DNA of 64,000 nucleotides, from contig OZ244212.1 of the NCBI GenBank assembly GCA_965216695.1, positions 2,170,001 to 2,234,000 of the forward strand. Reading direction: 5' to 3'. Of the stretch, positions 49,085 through 58,230 are shown piece by piece. Origin of the DNA: G965216695 sp965216695. GTDB taxonomy: Bacteria; Pseudomonadota; Gammaproteobacteria; Pseudomonadales; Azotimanducaceae. Under the pieces are notes generated by a model. The model was not told the DNA's origin, searched no databases, and worked only from the letters and a program-made list of their open reading frames with translations. The translations under genes and the position numbers were made by a program. How positions within the stretch are numbered: the stretch's first letter is position 1; each line of letters opens with the position of its first letter.

Positions 49085-49127
49085 CCAAAAACTAGGTATG
49101 CCGCATCCCCAAAATTAGGTATACGCC
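49085..49127 (-). promoter_or_regulatory. Direct repeats upstream of the LuxR-family regulator
   Basis: Two copies of a CCAAAA-TAGGTAT-(G/A)C motif have TAGGTAT at 49093-49099 and 49116-49122, 23 bp apart (about two helical turns). They lie 45-75 bp before the regulator's start. The arrangement fits a two-site operator, perhaps autoregulatory. Confidence 0.5.
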
Positions 49128-49348
49128 CCCACGCGGCTGACGCACAGGTCGTCTACTTTCTTTACTCGAGTGTCAGGCGGCGGAACCAGGGAGGTTGAAT
49201 CCGCAGGGACAGGTCGCGTTCACGGACGAGCTCTAAAACAAACGGATTCTTGCGAGCGCCGACGCCGGGAAACAGTCAACGGATGACGCACCTGCAGCGC
49301 GGGACCGCCTGACGCTCGAGTTTCCAGATTAGGCAGGTAGGGGTGGCC

Positions 49349-49490
49349 GGGCAGAGGCAAGGGACGACATTGTTGCGGCCCGGACCTGGCGCTCCGCGCT
49401 TCCCTCGCTCGGTCGTTCTGCCCTGCGGTCAGCCCGCCTCGTTCGGCAGCCCCGGCAATGCCGCCCCAACGCCCTCCCTTGCCTCTGCCC
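49349..49490 (-). repeat. Intergenic hairpin element, copy A
   Basis: The 142-bp element is flanked by a perfect 15-bp inverted repeat: GGGCAGAGGCAAGGG (49349-49363) and its complement (49476-49490). The inner about 110 bp is shared, in reverse orientation, with copies B, C and D. Confidence 0.8.
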
Positions 49491-49653
49491 TACCCCGTCA
49501 TGCGATCCCCGCAAACACGAGCGTCGTCTGAGATTGGAGTGGACCGGTAGCGAGCTGAGGACCGGAGCCAGAGGGCCCGGCAGCAAGAAGTTGATAGGAA
49601 GTCGAAGCCGTTCCCGAACGCAGCTGGATGAATGGTGTGAGGAGCGTGCTGGG

Positions 49654-49789
49654 CCAGGCGAGGTGACGACGTTGGAGCGGCATTGCCGGAGTTGCCGAAC
49701 GAGGCGGGCTGACCGCAGGGCAGAACGACCGAGTGAGGGAAGCGCGGAGCGCCAGGTCCGGGCCGCAACAATGTCGTCGCCTTCGCTGG
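49654..49789 (+). repeat. Intergenic hairpin element, copy B
   Basis: This 136-bp copy is inverted relative to A. The outer arms CCAGGCGAGGTGACGAC and GTCGTCGCCTTCGCTGG are imperfectly complementary. The core includes GAACGAGGCGGGCTGACCGC and GCGCGGAGCGCCAGG. Confidence 0.8.
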
Positions 49790-49835
49790 ACCCGCCACAC
49801 ACCAACCCATTTCCAAAAAGTGGCAATCTACGCGA

Positions 49836-50780
49836 ATGAACTCCGATCTTGCTTCATTTGACCCCACGCAACGCGTGCTTGCCGAATACGATCCAGCGCT
49901 CGAACTCGTATCCGTTGAACCACTGCCCGGGGGCAGCAGCTCCACCATGTCGCACCTCGCAGTTCGTGATCCATCCGGAGCCATGCGTACGCTGGTGATG
50001 CGGTGTTTCGCGCCGGACCGGGCCCGTGGGCGTGCGCGTGACGAATTCCGACTGCTGCAAACACTCCAACAGATAGGTTTCACGCAGCTGGGCGTGCCCG
50101 AACCATTGCACTTCTCGCCGGCTCCCGTCGACGCGCATAGTCGCAGTCCCGCATCGCACACCTGCATGCTGCTGACGTACGTTGCAGGTATTGCCGACCC
50201 TTCTACGTTCGCGAGCACTGCGCACATAGAAAACGCGGCCGCGACGCTTGCCAACATTCACCGGATCGATGCCTCGACGGTTCCGTTTTTACGCACGTTC
50301 GACGAACACGTTGTGGCGCGGTCTTCCGCGATGTGCGACGACCCGGCTATTCCAGCCGCACATCGGAACGCCGCTCAGATGCTCACGGAGGGCTGGCCGT
50401 TGCCAAGTGAGGGCACGCCCGCGTTGCTGCACGGCGACTATTGGCCCGGCAATCTTGTATGGCACCGCGACGAGGTCGCCTGCGTACTCGACTGGGAGGA
50501 CGCGATGGTGGGCAATGCCTTCGCAGACTTGGCCAACGCCCGCCTGGAGTGGCTTTGGGCGTTCGGCGAATCAGCGATGACAACGTTCACCGATGCGTAC
50601 TTCAGCGCGACCGCCACCGGAGACGACCGCGCCACGCGCCACCTATTGCGCTGGTTCGACCTTACCACCGCACTCAAACCGAGCTTCCTGCACTACGACT
50701 GGGCAGACCCTTCCGACGCGCCTCGGCTCCGCGAAATACACGCGCGGTTTCTGGCGCACGCGCTGGAACGTGTGCGCTGA
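49836..50780 (+). CDS. Aminoglycoside phosphotransferase-fold kinase
   Basis: This 314-residue protein has kinase-like motifs. The N-lobe has PLPGGSSSTMSHL and VMRCFAPDR (ATP-binding Lys replaced or shifted). The catalytic loop is LLHGDYWPGNLVW (H-G-D-x-x-x-x-N) and the metal-binding segment is VLDWEDA. The APH family includes antibiotic, choline, homoserine and other small-molecule kinases, so resistance should not be assumed. Upstream lie hairpin elements A/B and downstream C, so it is probably a single-gene unit. Confidence 0.88.
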   Translation: MNSDLASFDPTQRVLAEYDPALELVSVEPLPGGSSSTMSHLAVRDPSGAMRTLVMRCFAPDRARGRARDEFRLLQTLQQIGFTQLGVPEPLHFSPAPVDAHSRSPASHTCMLLTYVAGIADPSTFASTAHIENAAATLANIHRIDASTVPFLRTFDEHVVARSSAMCDDPAIPAAHRNAAQMLTEGWPLPSEGTPALLHGDYWPGNLVWHRDEVACVLDWEDAMVGNAFADLANARLEWLWAFGESAMTTFTDAYFSATATGDDRATRHLLRWFDLTTALKPSFLHYDWADPSDAPRLREIHARFLAHALERVR

Positions 50781-50820
50781 TTTGGACATCGGGATGCGGG
50801 CGTCCGCGGGGCACGCACGA

Positions 50821-50955
50821 CCGACGGAGGGAACGGCGTTAGGGCGGCATTGCCGGGGCTGCCGAACGAGGCGGGCTGACCGCAGGGCAGAACGACCGAG
50901 CGAGGGGAGCGCGGAGCGCCAGCACCGGGCCGCAACAACGTCGTCCCTGCGTCGG
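50821..50955 (+). repeat. Intergenic hairpin element, copy C
   Basis: This 135-bp copy lies between convergent genes. The outer arms CCGACGGAGGGAACG and CGTCGTCCCTGCGTCGG are nearly complementary. The inner core matches B and D closely. It could end transcription from both sides. Confidence 0.8.
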
Positions 50956-50987
50956 GCGGCCCAATCAACACTGACACCGGCTCCCGG

Positions 50988-53918
50988 TTACAACCCCACG
51001 CCTACCGTCAGTCCCACAAGCCGCGGCTCCACCAGAAACACGTTGGTAAAGAACGCGGACGTCGGGTCCGTACTGTAGATTCCTGTAATGTTGTCATCGT
51101 CTTCGATGTTCTGCACGAACGCACGCGCAAACCAACGTTCGTCCTTGCCCGTGAGTTGTACCTGCGCGTTGATCACGTCCCACGACGGAATGCGATCCAT
51201 CTCGCGGTTGAACGTGCGGGCAAAGTTTTCATCCTGCCAGTAGTAGTCCACGCGGCCCGACAGCGTCATGCCGTTGTCGAAGAAGTGCGTGTACTGACCG
51301 CCGAGGCTGACCGTCCACTTCGGTGCCTGGATCAGTTCGTTGCCTTCCAGATTCACGGTAATGCCATCTGCAAAGGTGTAGCCGAAACCGGGCGCAATCG
51401 CCTGCAAGCCTGCGCAAACAGACAATGCCGTCTCCGCGAAGCCCGGCGTCTCCGGAATCGTCAAACCTCCGCCCAGGTCTGCGCCCGTGGGAATGTAGGC
51501 CACACCTGCATCCGCCAGCGCGCCCAGCAATCCCGCGTTCTGCAGAACCGGCCCCTGGCCATTGTGTTCCAGCACGCAGTGCGCTGTGTTCGTAAGGTCT
51601 TTGATGGTGGTTACGTCGTCGCGTCCTTGCGCCGGATCTCTGGGATCCAGAGAGTCGAGTGACCCAAGCTCCGTGTCGAGAAAAGACACGGATGCGTTGA
51701 ACAGCCAGTTCTCGTTCGGCGCCAGGAAGAACTCCGCTTCCACGCCCCAGATGTCGGCATCTACGTTTTCGTTGATAGACGTGCGATTCTGGATCTTACC
51801 GATCTGCATGTCGCCGTAGTCGTAGAAGAATGCGGAGAAGTTAGCCTGCAACCGGCTATCGAAAAGCGTGTTCTTCATACCTATTTCGTACGCATCGATG
51901 TTCTCGGACTTGAACAACTCCGGTGTGTTCGGAAACAACGTGGTGTCGATGGCGGGATTGATGCCGCCGCCCTTATAGCCTTTGGAATAGGACGCATAGA
52001 TCAATGTGTCGTCGCTCCAACCCACGTCCGGCGTCCAGTCGACAACGATACGCCCGGTCCACTCGTCAAAAGACAGGCTCTCCTCGCGCCTCGCCTGAAA
52101 ACCGGGTTGGTTGGGTGCCGCATCATAGGCGCCGTCTGCGGCGGCAACCTCGGCAAGCTGAAGCACATCGCTTATCGGCGTTAGCGTTCCGTCGGAGCCC
52201 GGATAGAACACGGTGCCATCCGTGGTATCCACAATCGTGAGGAAGTTCCACAACACCTGGCCGTCCACTACTGACTTCTTGTCCTTGGTGTAGCGCAGAC
52301 CGAAGGTCAACTTCACGGTATCCGACACTTCCCAGTACGCCTCACCAAACCCGGCCCAGGACTCGAGGTCGTAGTCGTTGGTGGGGTTGTTGAACATTGG
52401 CGGCCCAAGCGACGCGAAGCCTGAAGGCACGCCGAACGCGGCGGCGGTGGCGTCGCCTCCAGCGAGTAGCAGGCCCGGGTAGTCGAGTCCCGGTGCGTTT
52501 ACGAAGTAATGAAACGTCCCTTCGTACTCTATATAGGATCCCGCGAGCATGAAGTTCCACGGGCCATCCAGATTGGTGTTGAATCGCACCTCCGCGCTGT
52601 ACTGATCGCCATCCACAATCGACACGTCGTCTGCGGTGTGTGCTCGGTTGGTTTGAAAGAAACTGCCGCGCAACCCGCCGAGCGACCGATTCGGATTACC
52701 CGTGGGTATTGACGTCCACAGAGGACCACCATCACTGGTATTGAAGAAACCGCATGCGTTGGGGTTCACCGCGCAGAAGCCCTCGGGAATTGCCGCGGTA
52801 CCCGACTCACCGGCAATGGCGTTGTAGTCCTGTCGCGACTCCACCTTACTGTCCTGATACGCACCAAGCACGTTCACCGTGAGCCACTCGTTCAGATCGT
52901 GTTTGATCTCGATCATCAGAAACGTCTCGTCTGCCTCGTACGACGGATCGTTCAACGAGCGCACGTCCCGAAGACTCGCGGGATTCACATTCGTGTTCTC
53001 AAAACCGAAGTATTCATAGATTCCGAGCGGCCCGAATACCAGATCAGACGCGAGCAGGCTGCCGAGCGTAGCGAACGGGTTCAGCGCTTCCGTCTCGAGC
53101 GTGGTGGGCAAGCACCCGAGGATCGGACTTGGATCCTGATCACACAGCTGCTTCTGACTGCGGCTGCGCGTGCTGTCCTCTTCGAAGTAGTGGCCAATGA
53201 TGTCGATAGTAGTGCGCTCGGTGGGCTCGATCCGCAGAGACCCGCGAACCGACCACTGGTCCCGGCTGTCGATGTCGTTGCCGGTAACCAGGTTGTCGGT
53301 GTACCCGTCGCGATCCAGGTAGATGCCCGCAATGCGCGCCGCCATGTAGTCGTTGATGGGTATGTTCAGCGCACCCTTCGCTTTGCGATGGTCGTAGTTG
53401 CCGAGCTGGACTTCGCCCACCGCCGCCATCTCCCCAATCACCGGGCGAACCGTCTTCAAGTTCACCGCTCCGCCGGTAGCATTGCGCCCGTACAGCGTAC
53501 CCTGCGGCCCTCGCAGAATCTCTACCTGCTCCATGTCGTAATACTCGGTCTCGAAAATGCGCGGCGAGTTCAGATACACGTCGTTCACGTGCATGGCTAC
53601 GCCGGAGTCCGCGCTCGCCGCTACCAACAACGTGCCTATGCCGCGTATCTGAAAGTTATTGCCCGAAAAATTCGTTTTGGTATACGACACATTCGGCACG
53701 TTGAACTGCAAATCACTGAATGTATCTATCTGGCGCGCTTCCAGCGCCTCCATATCGAACGCAGACACACTGATTGGCACATCCTGAAGACTCTCAGCGC
53801 GCTTCTGCGCGGTAACCACAATTTCTTCGATGGCCGCAAACCCATAACCAGGCAGCAACACCACGAACAAGCAGGCGAGCGGCCGCACACAGCCGCGTAC
53901 GCGATCATAAATCGTCAT
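50988..53918 (-). CDS. TonB-dependent outer-membrane receptor
   Basis: This 976-residue protein has a signal peptide (about residues 1-29) and TonB box-like IEEIVVTAQKR (30-40). A plug domain contains VPISVSAFDMEAL, FQIRGIGT, EILRGPQGTLYGRNATGGAVN. A long beta-barrel ends in a short aromatic-free strand (VGLTVGVGL). It is of the length and style of receptors from the TonB/SusC-like group of Gamma- and Alphaproteobacteria that take up complex organic compounds or siderophores. The ligand is unknown. It is transcribed alone; no TonB genes are nearby. Confidence 0.95.
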   Translation of the reverse strand: MTIYDRVRGCVRPLACLFVVLLPGYGFAAIEEIVVTAQKRAESLQDVPISVSAFDMEALEARQIDTFSDLQFNVPNVSYTKTNFSGNNFQIRGIGTLLVAASADSGVAMHVNDVYLNSPRIFETEYYDMEQVEILRGPQGTLYGRNATGGAVNLKTVRPVIGEMAAVGEVQLGNYDHRKAKGALNIPINDYMAARIAGIYLDRDGYTDNLVTGNDIDSRDQWSVRGSLRIEPTERTTIDIIGHYFEEDSTRSRSQKQLCDQDPSPILGCLPTTLETEALNPFATLGSLLASDLVFGPLGIYEYFGFENTNVNPASLRDVRSLNDPSYEADETFLMIEIKHDLNEWLTVNVLGAYQDSKVESRQDYNAIAGESGTAAIPEGFCAVNPNACGFFNTSDGGPLWTSIPTGNPNRSLGGLRGSFFQTNRAHTADDVSIVDGDQYSAEVRFNTNLDGPWNFMLAGSYIEYEGTFHYFVNAPGLDYPGLLLAGGDATAAAFGVPSGFASLGPPMFNNPTNDYDLESWAGFGEAYWEVSDTVKLTFGLRYTKDKKSVVDGQVLWNFLTIVDTTDGTVFYPGSDGTLTPISDVLQLAEVAAADGAYDAAPNQPGFQARREESLSFDEWTGRIVVDWTPDVGWSDDTLIYASYSKGYKGGGINPAIDTTLFPNTPELFKSENIDAYEIGMKNTLFDSRLQANFSAFFYDYGDMQIGKIQNRTSINENVDADIWGVEAEFFLAPNENWLFNASVSFLDTELGSLDSLDPRDPAQGRDDVTTIKDLTNTAHCVLEHNGQGPVLQNAGLLGALADAGVAYIPTGADLGGGLTIPETPGFAETALSVCAGLQAIAPGFGYTFADGITVNLEGNELIQAPKWTVSLGGQYTHFFDNGMTLSGRVDYYWQDENFARTFNREMDRIPSWDVINAQVQLTGKDERWFARAFVQNIEDDDNITGIYSTDPTSAFFTNVFLVEPRLVGLTVGVGL

Positions 53919-54146
53919 TGGAAACTCCCCATGAATCTCTGCGAAATCCGCACATGCGGCGCAATCTTGAAATCACCACCAGCCTCTCCAAAGGCGGTTC
54001 CAAAAATTCTAGTCGCGGGTATTCGTATCGGGCAAAAAGTCTTGTAGGACGGTCGAACAATGCAGCGGCAGAGCGTCAGCAGATCCTGTACCTGGCAGCG
54101 CGGGCGGACTTACGCCATGATCGCTTTGTCGGACACAACGGAGCCC
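53919..54146. other. Divergent intergenic region, TonB receptor / phosphatase
   Basis: This 228-bp region without a supported ORF should contain two promoters. No clear element was identified by eye. Confidence 0.35.
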
Positions 54147-54740
54147 ATGATGAACCGATTACGCCCCACCGCGTTGATACCCGCAAGAATCCTGTCTGTG
54201 CTGGTAGTGTTGAGTTGCGCCGGTACAGCACTGGCTGCAGGCGAGGAACCCGTGGACGGGATATTCAACTATCGAAGCTACAGCGATGACTTCGCAAGTT
54301 CCGGCCAACCGACCGAGTCGCAGATTCAGGGCTTACCGAAGGAAGGGTTCCAGCGGGTGGTCTACATCGCCTTCTCCGACCAGGAACGCTCGCTACCCAA
54401 CGAAGATCGGCTGGTGAAGGAACTGGGCATGGAATACGTTCACATTCCCGTGGACTGGAACGCCCCGACGCCAAGCGATTTCGCGTTATTCGCCGGCGCC
54501 ATGCACCGCTCTCCCAAGAAGACACTATTGCACTGCCAAGCGAATTACCGCGCTTCAGCGTTCGCGTTCCTGTACCGCACCATCTTCGAGAACATACCCG
54601 TGGCGCAAGCCAAAGCCGACATGAACGATGTGTGGGTCCTTAACCAGACGTGGACCGACTTCGTGCACAACACACTGTCAGCGCACGACATAGACCCGAA
54701 CTGCGACGGCTGCGATTGGACAACCAAAGAGTACGAATGA
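54147..54740 (+). CDS. Exported PTP-like phosphatase with CX4R loop
   Basis: From ATG 54147 the protein has 197 residues with a signal peptide (about residues 1-31, ending TALAA). The phosphatase-like fold has GIFNYRSYSDDFASSGQPTESQ, YVHIPVDW and LLHCQANYRASAFAFLYR. As in the protein at 23653, Cys130 and Arg135 form a CX4R loop. The exported location separates it from the cytoplasmic paralogue. The C-terminus has a CDGCDW motif. Substrate unknown. Confidence 0.8.
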   Translation: MMNRLRPTALIPARILSVLVVLSCAGTALAAGEEPVDGIFNYRSYSDDFASSGQPTESQIQGLPKEGFQRVVYIAFSDQERSLPNEDRLVKELGMEYVHIPVDWNAPTPSDFALFAGAMHRSPKKTLLHCQANYRASAFAFLYRTIFENIPVAQAKADMNDVWVLNQTWTDFVHNTLSAHDIDPNCDGCDWTTKEYE

Positions 54741-54754
54741 ACCGCCACTTACGA

Positions 54755-55249
54755 TCACGCGCCGCCGCCGAGCGACGGAACAAGACCCCGGTATAGAACC
54801 TCCTTACCGTGCTCGACCTCCAACGCGACGCGCTCCGACTTCGGAAGGCTGCGCGCAACCAGTGCGTAGGAGTGGTCGAGCATTCCCCGGAGATCGCCGT
54901 CGGGAACTGAATCATCCAGTATCACCGTGTTCCAATGCGTCTTGTTCATGTGGTAACCCGGAACCACACTGCTGAAGAAATCACGGAGGGCCAACGCATG
55001 CTCCGGATCGCATTTCAGATTGGTTCGGGCTACCCCGCTCTCCCATCCGAGCGTAGCGAACATCTTCTTACCGACCTTGTAGACGCGCACGTCCGGACCA
55101 AAGGGGTAATCGAGCCACGCGGCCGGTTTGGCGAGCAGGTATTCGTGCACCGAATCGTCAGTCAACGTCGGTCTCGTATGTTGAGGGGACGTAGTTGAGT
55201 TTAGCGCAGCTTGTCGGGCGGCGCGCTGGCCGAACGAGTACTTTGGCAC
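54755..55249 (-). CDS. MmcQ/YjbR-family protein
   Basis: From ATG 55249 the protein has 164 residues. The core fits the YjbR fold: YLLAKPAAWLDYPFGPDVRVYKVGKKMFATLGW, NLKCDPEHALALRDFF, GYHMNKTHWNTVILDDSVPDGDL and DHSYALVARSLP. The family has a CyaY-like fold and unknown function. The first 30 or so residues have no counterpart in relatives, and a TTG at 55165 gives the standard length of about 135. The start is therefore uncertain. Confidence 0.85.
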   Translation of the reverse strand: MPKYSFGQRAARQAALNSTTSPQHTRPTLTDDSVHEYLLAKPAAWLDYPFGPDVRVYKVGKKMFATLGWESGVARTNLKCDPEHALALRDFFSSVVPGYHMNKTHWNTVILDDSVPDGDLRGMLDHSYALVARSLPKSERVALEVEHGKEVLYRGLVPSLGGGA

Positions 55250-55365
55250 TCCATTGGTGCTAAGCTGTCGCGCTCAACACACGTTCGGCTGGCGGCAACG
55301 CAATACGAAAGCGGCAATGCGGTCATTGCAACATCTCACGTCCGATCGTTGCCAGGGGCCTGCAG

Positions 55366-55788
55366 ATGGTTTTTAGATCCGCGATAGCTTGGTGGTATTG
55401 GTTGGTAATCGTAAGCGTAGCCGGGGTTTTGTATTACTCGACGCTCGCGGTCAGTCAATCCGGGACAGCCCTCGCATACTGGATAATGGCACTGTCTTGG
55501 CTGATGGGGCTAGGCCTTCCAATTTGGCTTGCTCTATCTACCCGCTATATTGTCGACCGAAAGATGCTCGTCGTGCGATCTGGCCCTTTCCGCTGGAGGA
55601 TAGAACTGTCTGCGATTCGCGAAGTTGTGCCAACGCGCAACCCGCTTTCATCACCGGCATTATCCCTCGATCGACTTGAAATAAGATATGACAATCACCG
55701 GTCTCTGATGGTCTCCCCTAGGGATAAGGATGGATTCCTCAAAGCCATTCAGCAAACGTCTATCGACTCGTTGGACTGCCAGGGCTAA
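55366..55788 (+). CDS. Membrane protein with bacterial PH domain
   Basis: This 140-residue protein has two hydrophobic helices (about residues 8-27 and 38-58). A PH-like segment follows (STRYIVDRKMLVVRSGPFRWRIELSAIREVVPTRNPLSSPALSLDRLEIRYD). The N-P-L-S-S-P-A-L-S-L-D-R-L pattern is typical of the bPH_4/YokE-like group. Function unknown. It lies in a 2.2-kb stretch of lower GC than its surroundings. Confidence 0.8.
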   Translation: MVFRSAIAWWYWLVIVSVAGVLYYSTLAVSQSGTALAYWIMALSWLMGLGLPIWLALSTRYIVDRKMLVVRSGPFRWRIELSAIREVVPTRNPLSSPALSLDRLEIRYDNHRSLMVSPRDKDGFLKAIQQTSIDSLDCQG

Positions 55789-55834
55789 CGGCCACTTCGA
55801 GGTAACCAATGGTCTCTTGGGTAGAGAGATTACT

Positions 55835-56560
55835 TCAAAACCTCTCCTTCTCGTCATACCAATAGGCGTGAACAAGGTTCTTGTACGAGCCGTAGCGAAA
55901 AGGTATCCACGCGAGCATCCTGAACATGTGCCAATCACCGTGGCTATCAAACTTACGCGTAGACACAACCGCTGGAGTTTCCGTCGCTAGAACCGTGCGG
56001 AGTCTCCGTTTCGTTCCAACCTTTCGCATAGCACGAAAAAACGCGACGTCCTCTGCGTATTGTCTTTTCTCGTTGTAGCCCCCTACCTCGTGGAAAGCGT
56101 CCGCTTCGCAGAAAACCATTCCAGCACCTACCCCAGCCAGCCTCGTTAGGCCACGCACCAGAATTTCGGTTGCCCGAATACCCATAGAGTAGCGTTCAGG
56201 CACCCATCCAGTGGCGCCGCCGACTACTTGTCCAGTGCGCAGCTCAGCGTCAATGGCATTGAAAGACTGAGGGTGTACGACAATGTCTGCATCAACAAAG
56301 CAGAGTACATTACCGCTAGCAACAGCAGCTCCGCCATTGCGAGCGGCCGCAATCGAACGCTTCTCAACATCGACAACGAGAGCACCCCGTTTCGCGGCGA
56401 TTGACGCTGTGGCGTCCGTCGATTGATTGTTCGCGACAATTACCTCTATTGCGTCTCGTTGATCCGAATACAACGCACGCGCCCGGTCGATCGACCCCAA
56501 AAGCTTTGGTAAGTAGTCCTGCTCATTGTAAGCCGGGACCACAACGGAAAATTTGTTCAC
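55835..56560 (-). CDS. Family 2 glycosyltransferase
   Basis: A GTG at 56560 gives 241 residues starting NKFSVVVPAYNEQDYLPKLLGSI. This is the classical GT-A start, whereas the longer frame to 56608 begins with a TTG and unsupported residues. Nucleotide-sugar contacts are EVIVANNQSTDAT and the DAD motif in LCFVDADIVV. The acceptor loop YAEDVAFFRAM carries the E-D of the family. It transfers a sugar from a nucleotide donor, probably to a lipid or surface polysaccharide. It lies in the lower-GC stretch and may be acquired. Confidence 0.88.
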   Translation of the reverse strand: MNKFSVVVPAYNEQDYLPKLLGSIDRARALYSDQRDAIEVIVANNQSTDATASIAAKRGALVVDVEKRSIAAARNGGAAVASGNVLCFVDADIVVHPQSFNAIDAELRTGQVVGGATGWVPERYSMGIRATEILVRGLTRLAGVGAGMVFCEADAFHEVGGYNEKRQYAEDVAFFRAMRKVGTKRRLRTVLATETPAVVSTRKFDSHGDWHMFRMLAWIPFRYGSYKNLVHAYWYDEKERF

Positions 56561-56884
56561 GAATCGAGAATCTGCAGTTTCGTTTCGCCACACTCGCAAC
56601 CTAGGCAAGAGATTGCAACCTGATAGTCAGCTCTCCATTTACCTCATGGAACCGCGGCCCGATAGATTCGCAGCCATGCTTCAACTCTCGAAATCAGCAG
56701 ATCGAATCCGCCGGTACGAACAGCAACCTGTACGCGACACATCAACCACCGTCCCTGCCGAGCCGCGTGACGGCGGCGATCAGGAGTTCAACGTTCCCAG
56801 AAATATCAACATCGCACTCCTCCGCTACGGAAATGGCCCTACAAAGGCTAGCCCGACCCCCTTCCAACGGTTACGCTGCGACCC
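56561..56884. other. Divergent intergenic stretch without a gene
   Basis: 324 bp between a minus-strand glycosyltransferase and a plus-strand exported protein. The small ORFs here are short and inconsistent. No attC box or hairpin was found. Confidence 0.4.
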
Positions 56885-57547
56885 ATGACCCGAATACTCG
56901 CCTTCTTGATACTAACTGCTTCCTGCTGGCCTACTTCCACAGTTGCAAATCCTCCCGACAGAGCCGATTTCGTTGGAATCCTAGAGATCCGCTTTCACGA
57001 CGGCGTTACTGATGCGATATCGCTGAAGACCCCGCTGGAGCTCCGGCTAGAACCTACAACGAGCGCACGTTCCCTTGGCGCAATCAAAAACATAGACGCA
57101 GCAGAGACGTTTGAATGGAGTTACGAATCGATTGGCATTGGCGTGTACGGCTACACCCACGACGGCGATAACGCCTGGTACAGAATCTACATACCAGAGA
57201 AACGCCAGTACGCCTGGATTGTGGGACGAGATGGCTTCGTGTTTCGAGGATTGTCGCAATTGGTTACTGACTCCTTGTCCTATATGACAAGAAACTGGGA
57301 TCGACTTGTTTACTCGGACCCGACAGTGCCTGGAAGCGCCACAGCACTCGAAACAGCCGACGATGAGGTGGCAATTGAGATCGCGAGTAGTACTCGTATC
57401 GGCGGAAGAATCTGGCTGTTGGTTGTAGTTTTAGAAGAAAGCCCATGTACCTCAGCTGAAGCGCCAGCGGTTCTGGGATCCGGTTGGGTCCCGGCGTTAT
57501 CGGAGAAAGGGTTGCTCAACGTGTGGTTCTACTCGAGAGGCTGTTGA
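56885..57547 (+). CDS. Exported protein of unknown function
   Basis: This 220-residue protein has a signal peptide (about residues 1-21, ending STVA). The mature part has a predicted beta-strand-rich domain: ADFVGILEIRF, FEWSYESIGIGVYGYTHDGDNAWYRIYIPEKRQYAWIVG. This resembles an SH3-like barrel, but a match is not certain. Two cysteines (SPCTSAEA ... YSRGC) may form a disulphide. It is located in the lower-GC stretch. Function unknown. Confidence 0.6.
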   Translation: MTRILAFLILTASCWPTSTVANPPDRADFVGILEIRFHDGVTDAISLKTPLELRLEPTTSARSLGAIKNIDAAETFEWSYESIGIGVYGYTHDGDNAWYRIYIPEKRQYAWIVGRDGFVFRGLSQLVTDSLSYMTRNWDRLVYSDPTVPGSATALETADDEVAIEIASSTRIGGRIWLLVVVLEESPCTSAEAPAVLGSGWVPALSEKGLLNVWFYSRGC

Positions 57548-57655
57548 GCGCCGCGCGCACGGCGCCAGGAGAAAGTCACAATCAAGATAAGCTACCAGCT
57601 CCTCGGTTACGCAGGAGATCAGCGGGCTGCCTAACATCAACCACCCACAACCATC

Positions 57656-58054
57656 ATGACCCTCGAACTCTGGACACTCCTCGCAGCCTGCTTCTGGGGC
57701 ATTGTTCACCTGTCCGCTGCGTCGTTCGCCTTCAAAGCGCAGGTTGGCAACGAGTATTCGGTAGGCCCCAGAGACAAAAACCTGCAACCCTCGGGCGTCG
57801 CCGGTCGGTTGCATAGGGCCCAGCAGAACTTTCTTGAGACCTTCGCCATATTCGCGGCGTGCGTGCTTCTGGTGCACCTAACTAGCGCCAACGGTTCGCT
57901 CAGTTACTGGGGATCAATCCTGTATCTGGTCGGCAGAGTCCTCTTTCTGCCGCTGTACGCGTGGGGCGTACCCTGGTTGCGGACGCTCAGCTGGAATCTT
58001 GCTACGCTCGGTTTGGTACTCGTCGGTGCGCAGGTAGTAGTCGGCAATCTTTAG
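57656..58054 (+). CDS. MAPEG-family membrane protein
   Basis: This 132-residue protein has four helices (about residues 2-22, 62-82, 86-105 and 110-130). The MAPEG pattern is GRLHRAQQNFLETFAIFAACVLL, where the R-x-x-x-x-N-x-x-E motif contacts glutathione in relatives. Bacterial MAPEG proteins are of unknown or microsomal-GST-like function. An intergenic hairpin element (copy D) follows its stop. Confidence 0.88.
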   Translation: MTLELWTLLAACFWGIVHLSAASFAFKAQVGNEYSVGPRDKNLQPSGVAGRLHRAQQNFLETFAIFAACVLLVHLTSANGSLSYWGSILYLVGRVLFLPLYAWGVPWLRTLSWNLATLGLVLVGAQVVVGNL

Positions 58055-58065
58055 CGGGCGTGCGG

Positions 58066-58200
58066 CAGACGACGGGGACAACGTTGGCGCGGCACTGCCG
58101 GGGCGGCCGAACGAGCCGGACTGACCGCAGGGCAGAACGGCGAGTGAGGGAAGCGCGGAGCGCCAGTGCCGGGCCGCAACAACGTTGTGGCCTTCGTCTG
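58066..58200 (+). repeat. Intergenic hairpin element, copy D
   Basis: This 135-bp copy lies between two plus-strand genes. The outer arms CAGACGACGGGGACAACG and CGTTGTGGCCTTCGTCTG match at most positions. The core resembles copies B and C. Confidence 0.8.
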
Positions 58201-58230
58201 ACGTAAACCCACACAACAGATTCACCTAAC

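Larger units (their letters stand above)
49049..49835. other. Intergenic region with paired hairpin elements
   Basis: This 787-bp region without a supported gene holds TAGGTAT direct repeats near 49093-49122 and two inverted copies of a repeated hairpin element (A and B). About 160 bp of unrelated sequence separates A and B. ORFs crossing it on both strands are products of the repeats' GC content. Confidence 0.6.

Noticed and set aside
49534..49839. 101-codon ORF through repeat elements A/B
   Set aside because: It runs through the non-coding hairpin repeat, and a similar frame appears over copy C, so it reflects the repeat rather than a gene.
57629..57640. GCCTAAC upstream of the MAPEG gene
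   Set aside because: No matching GTTRRRY box with complementary arms lies within 130 bp, so it is not an attC site.
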